Position numbers and translations under genes: made by a program. 12,155 nt of DNA from JBMNOI01 sp050942995 (lineage in GTDB: Bacteria; Chloroflexota; Anaerolineae; UBA1429): positions 1 through 12,155 of the forward strand of contig JBMNOI010000115.1 of assembly GCA_050942995.1 (NCBI GenBank), in the 5' to 3' direction. The notes below the pieces were generated by a model. It ran no database searches. It had not been told where the DNA came from and was given only the letters and a program-made list of their open reading frames with translations. Below are positions 1 to 6,789 of this stretch, one piece after another (the stretch's first letter is position 1; each line of letters begins with the position of its first letter).

Positions 1-539
1 TCTTTTAGCGTCTCCTCCACAATGTAATTCTTTTCAGATCCATCCCTTTTTATATATTCTTTAACCAGATAGCTCAGAAAGCGGCCACTGCCTCTACCAC
101 GATAGAAAGACAACTCTTCTTGGGGCGTTCTCAATGAACTATACTTGATGAAATTTACACAACGAAACGAGGAAGAGGGAAACTCAAGTGGACTATCCTC
201 ATGGTTCTCCTTTCGATAGAAGATAGGCCTATCATCATCGGGCGTCTGCTTCACTATGACATTAATCATGTCGCTGTGCTCAGGATCAAAAATATCTTCA
301 AAAGCCCCCTGTTCAACTTCAGAAAGCTTCAAAGAGAATTCGATCTCAATGGGGTTGGTAGAATCGGTGAAGTCATCTTCGGTGAACCTGCCACCACCGA
401 AAAGAGTATCGAGTAGATCCAGAAAGTTGGACTTGCCAAGTTCGTTCTCTCCGACCAGAAAGGAAACATTTTCGTTTAGCTCAATACTGGTGCCATCAAG
501 ATTCCGATAATTGCGAATTGAGACCTGTTTGATTTGCAT
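1..539 (-). CDS. AAA/OLD-type ATPase, N-terminal part (cut by window edge)
   Basis: Reading leftward from an ATG at 539, 179 codons stay open to the window edge, so the C-terminal part is missing. The protein starts MQIKQVSIRNYRNLDG, the usual opening of RecF/SMC-like and OLD-family ATPases. A Walker A motif, GENELGKS, follows at residues 30-37. A Shine-Dalgarno AAGGA (546-550) lies 6 bases upstream of the start. In this family the N-terminal ATPase half is often followed by a TOPRIM nuclease domain, and such proteins occur in phage-defence systems (OLD, Gabija GajA). That half is outside the window, so nuclease activity and a defence role are inference only. The gene is visibly AT-rich compared with everything right of about 830, which suggests horizontal acquisition. 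It could also be a plain AAA_15/AAA_23 ATPase without a nuclease. Confidence 0.8.
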   Translation of the reverse strand, partial: MQIKQVSIRNYRNLDGTSIELNENVSFLVGENELGKSNFLDLLDTLFGGGRFTEDDFTDSTNPIEIEFSLKLSEVEQGAFEDIFDPEHSDMINVIVKQTPDDDRPIFYRKENHEDSPLEFPSSSFRCVNFIKYSSLRTPQEELSFYRGRGSGRFLSYLVKEYIKRDGSEKNYIVEETLK

Positions 540-723
540 TTTGTGTCCTTGATAGATGTCGGTGTAGTGGCCAATTGTAGGATGATCATCAATTAGTGTG
601 CTTTAATAACAAAGCGCCTCTGCAAAAAGAATGTATCTTCACATTAGAAACACTATAGATCATATAATCCATAAGTAGGATAATTAACTTTTCCCAAGAG
701 ATTATCCATGATTAAGCACTATC

Positions 724-753
724 TTGTCAAGTATGCTTTTGTTTAGGTATGCT
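724..753 (+). promoter_or_regulatory. Candidate sigma70-type promoter
   Basis: TTGTCA (724-729), 18 bases, then TATGCT (748-753). The -35 matches TTGACA at 5 of 6 positions and the -10 matches TATAAT at 4 of 6. A start near 760 is expected, about 35 bases ahead of the terminator hairpin. No plus-strand gene follows until 4153. Promoter-like pairs are common by chance in AT-rich DNA, so this rests on the combination with the terminator. Confidence 0.35.
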
Positions 754-759
754 ATGATC

Positions 760-826
760 ATTGGATCGATATTGTATTCATATTATTGCAACAGACCCCG
801 AACAGTCACCTGTTCGGGGCCTTTTT
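760..826 (+). ncRNA. Possible small RNA of about 65 nt
   Basis: This is the predicted transcript between the candidate promoter at 724-753 and the intrinsic terminator at 796-826. It holds no ORF with a ribosome-binding site or recognisable product. It matches no RNA family I recognise. Its existence is inferred purely from the promoter and terminator arrangement. The alternative is that the hairpin is a leftover terminator, or serves the minus-strand methyltransferase that ends at 879. Confidence 0.25.
796..826 (+). terminator. Intrinsic (rho-independent) terminator
   Basis: A perfect 10-bp stem CCCCGAACAG (796-805) / CTGTTCGGGG (810-819) with a 4-base loop TCAC is followed by CC and five T (822-826). 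The T-tract is on the plus strand, so it stops rightward transcription. It lies 60 bases past the stop of the minus-strand methyltransferase and might also slow leftward transcription. The minus-strand sequence after the stem is only moderately T-rich, so that role would be weaker. Confidence 0.75.
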
Positions 827-878
827 GGTGGGAGAGTCCACGCCACTTCCCTACCGCCCGATGCGGGGCACTCTCGAC

Positions 879-1691
879 CTATTCTTTTCGCATCAACAGC
901 GAGAAGGTGTGGGGGAGGCGGGCGGCCAGATCCGCCGGCAGATGAGGGAACTGGTTCCAGAACAGGTCGGGGTGCTCCTCGAAGCGCTCCAGGCGCAGGC
1001 CCGCCGCGATAAGGCGGTTCATGATGTCGCCCAGGGTCCACTGGCGCTCGTGCACATGCAGCCGGTCCCGATCCTCATGCCGGCGGATGGGATCCGATCC
1101 GATGGGCCAGCTCCGGTCGGTGACGACGCTGTCGGCGAAATAGTCGCCGGTGCGGGGGCTCAGCTGATAGGTGGCCGCCCCCATATCCCACACCCAGTCC
1201 AGGGGGTGCCCTTCGAACAGGTACAGCCTGCCGCCGGGCTTGAGCAGGCGGGCTACTGCGCCCGCCCATGCGCCCAGGTCCATCATCCAGGGCAGGGCAC
1301 CCTTGCCGGTGTAGACCAGATCGGCGGTTTCGTCGAGATCATGGGGCGTATCCAGAATATCGCAGCAGTACCGGCGGGCCGGCGCGGCCAGCCGCTCCGT
1401 TTTGCGCCGGGCCACGCCGATCATCCTCTCGCTGATGTTGATGCCGACGACCTCGGCGGCGCCCAGATTCCACAGCGAGAGGGTGTCGGTGCCGCCGGCG
1501 CATTGCAGGTGGATGGCCCGCCCGCACCAGGCGCGCAGGTCGTGCAGGTAGCGGCGTTCGGGGGCGAGCAGGCTGTCGCCGCCCGCGCGCAGCAGGGCAA
1601 TATCCTTCTCCTCGTCTCGCTCATAGACGGCGGCCGTCACATTCCAGGCGGTGCCGGTTTCTCGATGTCTGGCCCGGTGGGTTTCATCCAT
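879..1691 (-). CDS. Class I SAM-dependent methyltransferase
   Basis: 270 residues, predicted to be cytoplasmic. The Rossmann-fold SAM site is visible: motif I as AIHLQCAGGTDTLSL (59-73), a variant of the usual DxGxGxG loop with CAGG in its place; strand 2 as VVGINIS (81-87); CCDIL (109-113); and the post-motif region LLKPGGRLYLFEGHPLDW (149-166). The start chosen (ATG at 1691) has AGAAGAGA (1702-1709) 10 bases upstream. An in-frame ATG at 1745 overlaps the stop of the preceding GNAT gene as ATGA and would add 18 residues (MTRAPKW...). The extra residues are arginine-rich and look non-conserved, so I prefer 1691. The substrate is unknown. It probably shares a transcript with the GNAT gene. Confidence 0.85.
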   Translation of the reverse strand: MDETHRARHRETGTAWNVTAAVYERDEEKDIALLRAGGDSLLAPERRYLHDLRAWCGRAIHLQCAGGTDTLSLWNLGAAEVVGINISERMIGVARRKTERLAAPARRYCCDILDTPHDLDETADLVYTGKGALPWMMDLGAWAGAVARLLKPGGRLYLFEGHPLDWVWDMGAATYQLSPRTGDYFADSVVTDRSWPIGSDPIRRHEDRDRLHVHERQWTLGDIMNRLIAAGLRLERFEEHPDLFWNQFPHLPADLAARLPHTFSLLMRKE

Positions 1692-1741
1692 GATGGTCGT
1701 GTCTCTTCTGCATGAGCGCGCCCGCCATTTCGGCGCGCGGG

Positions 1742-2347
1742 TCATCGTTCCGTCGGGTCGTGCCGATTCTGTCGCTCCCAATCCGCACGGTCCAGCGCGT
1801 ACTCGACATCGTCGCCGTCCCAGATCTCCTGAGAGGCGACGTGGGTGTCCATGGCGGCGAGATCGTCGGGCGTGAGGCGGAAGTGACGCGCCAGCGTCAT
1901 GCCGCACTTTTCCATCACGCGGCGAGATGCGATGTTGTGCTCGTAGGTCGTGGCGGTGACGCGCCGCACGGTCGGCTCTCGAAAGCCCTGCTTGATCAAT
2001 GCCCGGGCGCCCTCGGTGGCATACCCGCGGCCCCAGAAGGCGCGGCGCAACCGATAGCCGAGGACGACGGTTCCCGGATCGTCTCCGACGGGGCGCAGGC
2101 TGAACCAGCCCAAGAACTCGCCGGTGGCCCGCTCGACGGCGGCCCAAAATCCAAAGGCGGGGTAGCGCTCGTCATAGTGGAGGAATACGGGAAGTATATC
2201 GTTATCGATCACATGGCGGGGCGTGGGGATTCCCCCGTTGATGTAGCGCATCACCTCGGGATCGTTATCGAGCTCGTACAGGTTTTTGGCGTCATCGGCG
2301 GTGAATCGGCGAAGGATGAGCCGTTCGGTATTCGTCAGAACCGACAT
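1742..2347 (-). CDS. GNAT-family N-acetyltransferase, RimJ/RimL-like
   Basis: 201 residues. It opens TERLILRRFTADDAKNLY (7-24), typical of RimJ/RimL-like acetyltransferases. The acetyl-CoA binding loop is RAFWGRGYATEG (102-113), an R/Q-x-x-G-x-G/A type motif. The second half has YEHNIASRRVMEKCGM (135-150) with the characteristic N, S and E-K-x-G spacing. It would transfer acetyl from acetyl-CoA to an amine, either a protein N-terminus or a small molecule; the acceptor cannot be read from sequence. The start at 2347 has GAGGAA (2354-2359) 6 bases upstream. The reading frame stays open further upstream to 2623, but that part overlaps uxuA and has no such signal. Its stop overlaps a possible methyltransferase start as ATGA, so the two are probably translationally linked. 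Confidence 0.88.
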   Translation of the reverse strand: MSVLTNTERLILRRFTADDAKNLYELDNDPEVMRYINGGIPTPRHVIDNDILPVFLHYDERYPAFGFWAAVERATGEFLGWFSLRPVGDDPGTVVLGYRLRRAFWGRGYATEGARALIKQGFREPTVRRVTATTYEHNIASRRVMEKCGMTLARHFRLTPDDLAAMDTHVASQEIWDGDDVEYALDRADWERQNRHDPTER

Positions 2348-2386
2348 GGACCGTTCCTCATATCGTGCTGGATGATCACGCGAGCC

Positions 2387-2406
2387 GCGGCATGCGGAAA
2401 TGCCGC
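2387..2406. repeat. Hairpin in the GNAT leader
   Basis: A perfect 7-bp inverted repeat GCGGCAT (2387-2393) / ATGCCGC (2400-2406) with a 6-base loop. It sits about 40 bases upstream of the GNAT start, in what would be its 5' untranslated region. There is no T-tract, so it is not an intrinsic terminator. It may be a protein-binding site or leader RNA structure. Confidence 0.35.
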
Positions 2407-2432
2407 CGACTCGTATATGCAATCTCGAAGAT

Positions 2433-2457
2433 GGGCGGTCGTCGAATCGGGCCGCCC
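2433..2457 (-). terminator. Weak hairpin downstream of uxuA
   Basis: GGGCGG (2433-2438) and CCGCCC (2452-2457) form a 6-bp GC-only stem with a 13-base loop, about 55 bases past the uxuA stop. No T-run follows on the minus strand, so it is at best a poor terminator or pause site. Transcription may continue into the GNAT gene. Confidence 0.2.
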
Positions 2458-2510
2458 ACCGCATCCGAGACGATCTTTCAAAGGGCTCCGGCAAGGGTAA
2501 AGGAACCCGA

Positions 2511-3491
2511 CTATTCGGCGTACACCGCCTCGCGTAGCCCCTTGACATAACCCAGCGCAAAGAGCCGCCCCACGGAGGAGTAACCGGCGTGGTCGTTGCT
2601 GTCACCTTCCATGGTGGGCACATGGTCGGGGCGCAGCACGCCGTCGAACCCTATATCGCGATAGGCGCGCATGCAGGCGAGCATGTCGGTCTGGCCGTCG
2701 TCGTGGAACGTCTCGTAGAATTTCTCTCGCGTGCCGCGCACATCGCGGAAATGGACGAAAAAGATCTTGCTCTGGCGGCCAAAGTGGCGGATGACACCGG
2801 GCAGGTCGTCGGTCATCAGGGCAAAGTTGCCCTGGCAGAGGGTGATGCCGTTCATCGGGCTGGGCACGAGGTCCAGCAGGCGTTGATAGTTCTCGATGCT
2901 GCGCATAATGCGCCCCAGGCCGCGAATGGGCGAGAGGGGTGGGTCGTCCGGGTGCATGGCCAGCTTGACGTTGGACTCTTCGGCCACGGGCACCACGCAC
3001 TCGAGAAAGTATTTGAGGTTCTCCCACAGGGTCTCTTCGTCCACCTCGCCATACTCGGTGAGGGGGGCGTTGCGCATGAGGTCGTGGTCGTAGCCGGTGG
3101 TGAGGGCGCCACCCCGGGTGGGGATGGTGGTGGCGGTACGCATCCAGTTCATCACCGGCATCCACTCGTAGCACCACACGGGGATGCCCAGCGCGCCCAT
3201 GTTGCGGATGAGGTCGATGGCGGTCTCGATCTCCTGATCGCGGCCGGGCAGGCCCAGCTTGGCTTTGGTCAGCGGGGGGCGGCTCTCGAGGACGGCCAGC
3301 TCGAACCCCCCGTTCTCATAGGTGGTCTTGAGCCGCACCAGCGACATATAGCTCCAGGGCAGCTCTTCGCGAGGGACATCCAGGCCGCGACTGAAATCCA
3401 TGGTGCCGACGACATAGTCGACGCCACACTGTTTCGCCAGTCGCCATAACGGCGTCGGCCGGGGAGGCAGAACCTCTGCGATTTTGATCAT
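2511..3491 (-). CDS. uxuA: Mannonate dehydratase (UxuA family)
   Basis: 326 residues. It is a TIM-barrel metalloenzyme expected to dehydrate D-mannonate to 2-keto-3-deoxy-D-gluconate in glucuronate breakdown, in the cytoplasm. Family landmarks are HPDDPP (180-185), ITLCQGNF (216-223), FVHFRDVRG (245-253) and RPDHVPTMEGD (287-297). H180, C219, H247 and D289 are in the positions of the family's divalent-metal ligands. The C-terminus has GYSSVGRLFALGYVKGL (303-319). The ATG at 3491 has a strong AAAGGAG (3500-3506) 8 bases upstream, so the longer open frame to 3617 is rejected. It is somewhat shorter than E. coli UxuA (about 394 residues) but has the conserved core. No uxaC, uxuB, kdgK or kdgA lies nearby, so it is isolated from its pathway here. 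Related UxuA-like TIM-barrel proteins of other function cannot be excluded. Confidence 0.88.
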   Translation of the reverse strand: MIKIAEVLPPRPTPLWRLAKQCGVDYVVGTMDFSRGLDVPREELPWSYMSLVRLKTTYENGGFELAVLESRPPLTKAKLGLPGRDQEIETAIDLIRNMGALGIPVWCYEWMPVMNWMRTATTIPTRGGALTTGYDHDLMRNAPLTEYGEVDEETLWENLKYFLECVVPVAEESNVKLAMHPDDPPLSPIRGLGRIMRSIENYQRLLDLVPSPMNGITLCQGNFALMTDDLPGVIRHFGRQSKIFFVHFRDVRGTREKFYETFHDDGQTDMLACMRAYRDIGFDGVLRPDHVPTMEGDSNDHAGYSSVGRLFALGYVKGLREAVYAE

Positions 3492-3531
3492 GGGATGGGC
3501 TCCTTTGGCAAGGTCGATTCCGGATGGTGTG

Positions 3532-3559
3532 AGTATGCCAGAGAACATGGTCAGGGCAA
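3532..3559 (-). promoter_or_regulatory. Candidate uxuA promoter
   Basis: On the minus strand, TTGCCC (3554-3559), 16 bases, then CATACT (3532-3537). A start near 3525 would give a leader of about 35 bases before the uxuA ATG at 3491. The match is moderate (4 of 6 at each box). Confidence 0.35.
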
Positions 3560-3597
3560 ATGCGTTCGGCTTTGAAATGGGCGATCGTGCAGTCGAA

Positions 3598-3646
3598 CCG
3601 CCCTCACCCTCTCCCATCTATGCAGGAGATGGTAGGGAGCGGGCGG
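3598..3646. repeat. Imperfect inverted-repeat element
   Basis: Outer arms CCGCCC (3598-3603) and GGGCGG (3641-3646) enclose a second stem, CCATCT (3614-3619) / AGATGG (3627-3632), with further pairing of CTC against GAG outside it. The left half contains CCCTCACCCTCTCCC, a composition often met in dispersed intergenic palindromes of GC-rich bacteria. Only one copy is seen here, so whether it is a dispersed repeat cannot be judged. Confidence 0.35.
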
Positions 3647-3649
3647 AGA

Positions 3650-3670
3650 GTGCGCCGGGCGGTGGCGCAC
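3650..3670. repeat. Perfect 7-bp hairpin
   Basis: GTGCGCC (3650-3656) and GGCGCAC (3664-3670) with a 7-base loop GGGCGGT. It follows directly on the imperfect palindrome at 3598-3646. No T-tract follows on either strand. It is probably part of the same repeat cluster. Confidence 0.4.
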
Positions 3671-3762
3671 CCGGTGTGCTCAGGTAGTGAGTGCACCGCT
3701 TCCCGGGCGAGAGCCGGAGAGCGGCCATTCCGTTATACAAGTTCGAGATGTGTTCGCCCTGA

Positions 3763-3803
3763 GAATATGGTTGACCCGATGCCGGTTGCATGATACCATA
3801 TTC
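3763..3803. promoter_or_regulatory. Spaced inverted repeat, possible operator
   Basis: GAATATGGT (3763-3771) and ACCATATTC (3795-3803) are perfect 9-bp inverted copies separated by 23 bases. A smaller inverted pair, ATGC (3779-3782) / GCAT (3788-3791), lies inside. The AT-rich arms stand out in GC-rich surroundings and overlap a promoter-like pair. A dimeric regulator binding both arms would cover that promoter. No regulator gene is present in the window. Confidence 0.4.
3771..3799 (+). promoter_or_regulatory. Candidate treYZ promoter
   Basis: TTGACC (3771-3776), exactly 17 bases, then TACCAT (3794-3799). The -35 is 5 of 6 and the -10 is 4 of 6 to consensus. If used, transcription starts near 3806 and the treY leader is about 345 bases. 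It is embedded in the 3763-3803 inverted repeat. Confidence 0.4.
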
Positions 3804-4152
3804 GAGCCGGTATGACATTTTCGCCGTTTTTCCGGTACCGGCGCCGGGCGGACCCTCCCCATTCATCTTTACCTGCCCCATCGCCACTCGATTCATCACC
3901 TCGTCGATTCCATCGCCCGGTATGTTGCGGGCCGAATCCGGGTTGGACGAACCGTCCGCAGGAAGGATGTGCCGGATCGATGGGATAGCGTGTTTGGCCC
4001 GGCGGCAGATCCCGCTCACCGGGCGCTATGACGGGACCGGCAGGCATTTCTCGGCGTTCGGCGGGCGAGCCGAGGGCGCGTCGCTCCGCCCCTTCGAGGT
4101 ATCGCCCGGGGAAGAGGGCATGATGGAAGCGTATTCCGTGGGGGGTTGTGTC

Positions 4153-6780
4153 ATGTCTGCTGAATCGCGGCCTCGTCGGGGAACCTATCGGGTGCAGATC
4201 TCGGCCGCCTTTGGCTTCGATCGGGTGGTGGCGATCGTCGATTATCTGGCGCAACTGGGCATCAGCCATCTCTATGCGTCGCCCTATCTGCTGGCGGGTA
4301 AGGGGAGTGACCATGGCTATGATGTCGTCGATCATCGCAAGGTCAGCGAGGAGAGAGGTGGCGATGCCGCCCGTCGGCGGATGAACGATGCGCTGAAAGA
4401 GCATGGCCTGGGGCAGGTGCTTGATATCGTTCCCAATCATATGGGCACCGACCCGGCGCGCAACGGGCTATGGGCCGATGTGCTCAAGAACGGGCGGGGC
4501 AGCCGGTACGGCCACTTTTTTGACATCGATTGGGAGCCGCCGGAGCCCAAGCTGCGGAACAGGGTGCTGGTGCCCATTCTGGACGGGGCGTATGGCGATG
4601 TGCTGGAGGCGGGCAAGTTTTCTCTGCGGCGCGAAGAGGGGACCGTCACGCTGCACTATGAGACGCATCGCCTGCCCCTTGCGCCGGAATCGCTGGCCGG
4701 GCCGCTAGGGCAGGTGGCCACTCGCGCGGGATCGGATGTTCTGGCGTTCTATGCCCGTTCACTGGGTGAACTGGGGCGCTCGGGCGACGAGCGCGAGCGC
4801 GATGCGCGGGTTCTGGAGGCGCAGGTGGCCCGGTTGCTGGACGAAGAGCCCACCTTGGCGGCCATGTTCGACCGGATGCTGGACGAGATCAGCCGCGATC
4901 CCGATCGGCTGGACGAGCTGCTGGATCGGCAACATTACCGGCTCGCCCACTGGCGCACGGCGGATCAAGAGATCAACTATCGCCGCTTCTTTAGCATCGA
5001 CACGCTGGTCGGACTGCGCGTCGAGGACAGGGCCGTATTCGATCACACCCACGACCTGGTGTTGCGTTGGGTAGAGCAGGGAGAGGTCGACGGACTGCGC
5101 ATCGATCATATCGACGGGTTGCGCTATCCAGAGGCCTATCTACAACGGCTGGATCGCAAGGCAGAGGGGGCCTGGTTGCTGGTGGAAAAGATCCTGGCAT
5201 CGGATGAGGCGTTGCCCGCGTCGTGGCCGGTGGCCGGAACGACGGGATACGACTTTTTGAATCAGGTGGGCGGGCTCTTCGTCGATCCGGCGGGCGAGGG
5301 GGCCATGACCGAATGCTACACCGCCTTTATCGGCGAATCGGTGTCCTATGAGGAGGTGGTGCGCCAGAGCAAGCGCGCCATCATCGGGAGCAATCTGCGC
5401 AGCGAGATAGACATCCTGATCGCACTGCTGGTAGAGGCATCGCAGCGCCACCGTCGCTTCCGCGACCTGACCCGCTATCTGCTGCGAGAGGCGCTGTGCG
5501 AGTTTATCGTATCGCTGCCCGTATATCGCACCTATATCGGGGATGCGGGTGGGCAACGTCCGGAAGATGCCGTCTACATCGACCGGGCACTGGCAGATGC
5601 CGCGAAAAGGCGCCCCGATCTATCCGCGTCACTGTGGGAGTTTTTGCGCAACATCCTGCTCCTCTGGCGGGGAGAGCAAGAGAGCGAATTCACGGCGTGC
5701 CTGCAGCAATTGACGGGCGCGGTGATGGCCAAGGGTGTGGAGGACACCGCCTTTTACCGCTACAATCGGCTGATCTCGCTGAACGAGGTGGGGGGAGATC
5801 CGTCGCGTTTCGGTGTGACGCCGGAGGCGTTTCACCGCTATTGCATCGATCTACAGCAGCACCGGCCCGAAACTATGCTCACCACCGCAACGCACGACAC
5901 CAAACGCGGCGAAGATACCCGCCTGCGTATCAGTGTGCTGTCCGAGATCCCTCGATGGTGGCGAGAGGCGCTCAAGCGCTGGTCTCAGGGGAACGAGCGC
6001 TATCGCCGCGACGGCGTGCCCGATCGGAACATGGAGTATCTGTTCTACCAGACGCTGGTGGGTGCCTGGCCCATCGAGGAGGAGCGGCTGCAGCAATATA
6101 TGCTGAAAGCGGCTCACGAGGCCAAGATATATACCTCGTGGAAGACGCCCGACGCCGCATACGAGGAGGCGCTGGCCGGCTTTGTCCATGATGTGTTGCA
6201 GGACGAAGGGTTTATCGCCGATTTCAAGGCCTTTCTGGCCCCGCTGATCCGGCCGGCGAGAATCAGTTCGCTGGCGCAGACCCTTATCAAGTGCACGGCT
6301 CCGGGCGTTCCCGATCTTTACCAAGGGACCGAATTGTGGGATCACAGTCTGGTCGATCCGGATAATCGGCGACCGGTGGATTACGATCTGCGACGCCGGA
6401 TGCTGGCCGATCTGGACGGCTTTTCGCCGGAGGATGTGCTGGCGCGGATGGACGAGGGGCTCCCCAAGTTGTGGGTGATTCGGCGCGCTCTGGAGGTGCG
6501 GCGGCGATATCCCGATCTTTTCGGCGTCGATTCGAGCTACCGGCCGCTGGCGGCCACGGGACAAAAGGCCGATCACGTCGTTGCCTTTTGCCGGGGAGAC
6601 GGGGCCATCACCGTCGTCCCGCGGTTATTGATCGGGCTGGCGGTGCTTTGGGAGGATACGGTTCTGGATCTGCCCGACGGTCGCTGGGCGAACTTTTTGA
6701 CCGGCGACGAGGTGGCCGGGCGCTTGCGGCTGGACGACCTGCTTCGCCGTTTCCCCGTGGCGTTGCTCGTTCGGCGGTGA
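4153..6780 (+). CDS. treY: Malto-oligosyltrehalose synthase (TreY)
   Basis: 875 residues, GH13 family, cytoplasmic. It converts the reducing-end alpha-1,4 bond of a maltodextrin to alpha,alpha-1,1, giving maltooligosyltrehalose. Visible landmarks: TYRVQISAAFGFD (11-23) near the N-terminus, HLYASPYL (39-46), region I DIVPNH (91-96), GLRIDHIDGL (314-323) with nucleophile D318, LLVEKIL (342-348) with acid/base E345, and THDTKRGEDTR (580-590) with the third carboxylate D582. APGVPDLYQGTELWD (716-730) is also typical of the family. Length is normal for TreY. The start is not certain: ATG 4153 has a G-run (4140-4145) 7 bases upstream, while ATG 4123 has GAGG (4114-4117) 5 bases upstream and would add 10 residues. 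Family N-termini favour 4153. treZ follows after 9 bases. treX, which usually supplies debranched glucan, is not in the window. Confidence 0.95.
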   Translation: MSAESRPRRGTYRVQISAAFGFDRVVAIVDYLAQLGISHLYASPYLLAGKGSDHGYDVVDHRKVSEERGGDAARRRMNDALKEHGLGQVLDIVPNHMGTDPARNGLWADVLKNGRGSRYGHFFDIDWEPPEPKLRNRVLVPILDGAYGDVLEAGKFSLRREEGTVTLHYETHRLPLAPESLAGPLGQVATRAGSDVLAFYARSLGELGRSGDERERDARVLEAQVARLLDEEPTLAAMFDRMLDEISRDPDRLDELLDRQHYRLAHWRTADQEINYRRFFSIDTLVGLRVEDRAVFDHTHDLVLRWVEQGEVDGLRIDHIDGLRYPEAYLQRLDRKAEGAWLLVEKILASDEALPASWPVAGTTGYDFLNQVGGLFVDPAGEGAMTECYTAFIGESVSYEEVVRQSKRAIIGSNLRSEIDILIALLVEASQRHRRFRDLTRYLLREALCEFIVSLPVYRTYIGDAGGQRPEDAVYIDRALADAAKRRPDLSASLWEFLRNILLLWRGEQESEFTACLQQLTGAVMAKGVEDTAFYRYNRLISLNEVGGDPSRFGVTPEAFHRYCIDLQQHRPETMLTTATHDTKRGEDTRLRISVLSEIPRWWREALKRWSQGNERYRRDGVPDRNMEYLFYQTLVGAWPIEEERLQQYMLKAAHEAKIYTSWKTPDAAYEEALAGFVHDVLQDEGFIADFKAFLAPLIRPARISSLAQTLIKCTAPGVPDLYQGTELWDHSLVDPDNRRPVDYDLRRRMLADLDGFSPEDVLARMDEGLPKLWVIRRALEVRRRYPDLFGVDSSYRPLAATGQKADHVVAFCRGDGAITVVPRLLIGLAVLWEDTVLDLPDGRWANFLTGDEVAGRLRLDDLLRRFPVALLVRR

Positions 6781-6789
6781 GGGCGGGAC

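Larger units (their letters stand above)
540..878. other. Gene-free stretch with AT-rich to GC-rich transition
   Basis: No convincing coding region is seen on either strand between the ATPase start and the methyltransferase stop. Bases 540-795 are AT-rich. A 7-bp inverted repeat (GGATAAT 678-684, ATTATCC 701-707) lies in it, and the palindrome ATGATCAT occurs at 582-589 and 754-761. Composition turns GC-rich immediately after the terminator at 796-826. The ATPase promoter should lie here, but I could not pick one clear -35/-10 pair for it. Confidence 0.6.
3492..4152. other. Long divergent intergenic region, uxuA to treY
   Basis: 661 bases separate two divergently oriented starts, long for this otherwise compact window. 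An open frame runs in from 3790 in phase with treY, but its translation is proline- and arginine-rich, lacks family resemblance and has no good start signal, so I do not call it coding. The region holds a candidate uxuA promoter, several hairpins (3598-3670), a spaced inverted repeat with an embedded promoter (3763-3803), and about 350 bases of possible treY leader in which I see nothing specific beyond GC-rich stem potential (for example CCGGTACCGG at 3832-3841). Confidence 0.5.

Noticed and set aside
582..761. Palindrome ATGATCAT found twice (582-589, 754-761)
   Set aside because: An 8-base palindrome occurring twice in AT-rich DNA is not strong evidence of a site family.
786..2500. Long plus-strand open frames (786-1715 and 1712-2500) opposite the methyltransferase and GNAT genes
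   Set aside because: They mirror GC-rich minus-strand genes with clear families; their translations have no recognisable motifs and no ribosome-binding sites.
2589..3449. Plus-strand open frame of 286 codons opposite uxuA
   Set aside because: It is antisense to a gene with clear UxuA motifs; its His/Val/Gly-rich translation is a composition artefact.
3790..4152. Extension of treY upstream to 3790
   Set aside because: The extra 121 residues do not resemble any TreY N-terminus, and family proteins normally begin shortly before the TYRxQ motif.
3733..4440. Minus-strand open frame of 235 codons across the treY 5' end
   Set aside because: It overlaps conserved treY sequence and shows no motif; taken as chance in GC-rich DNA.
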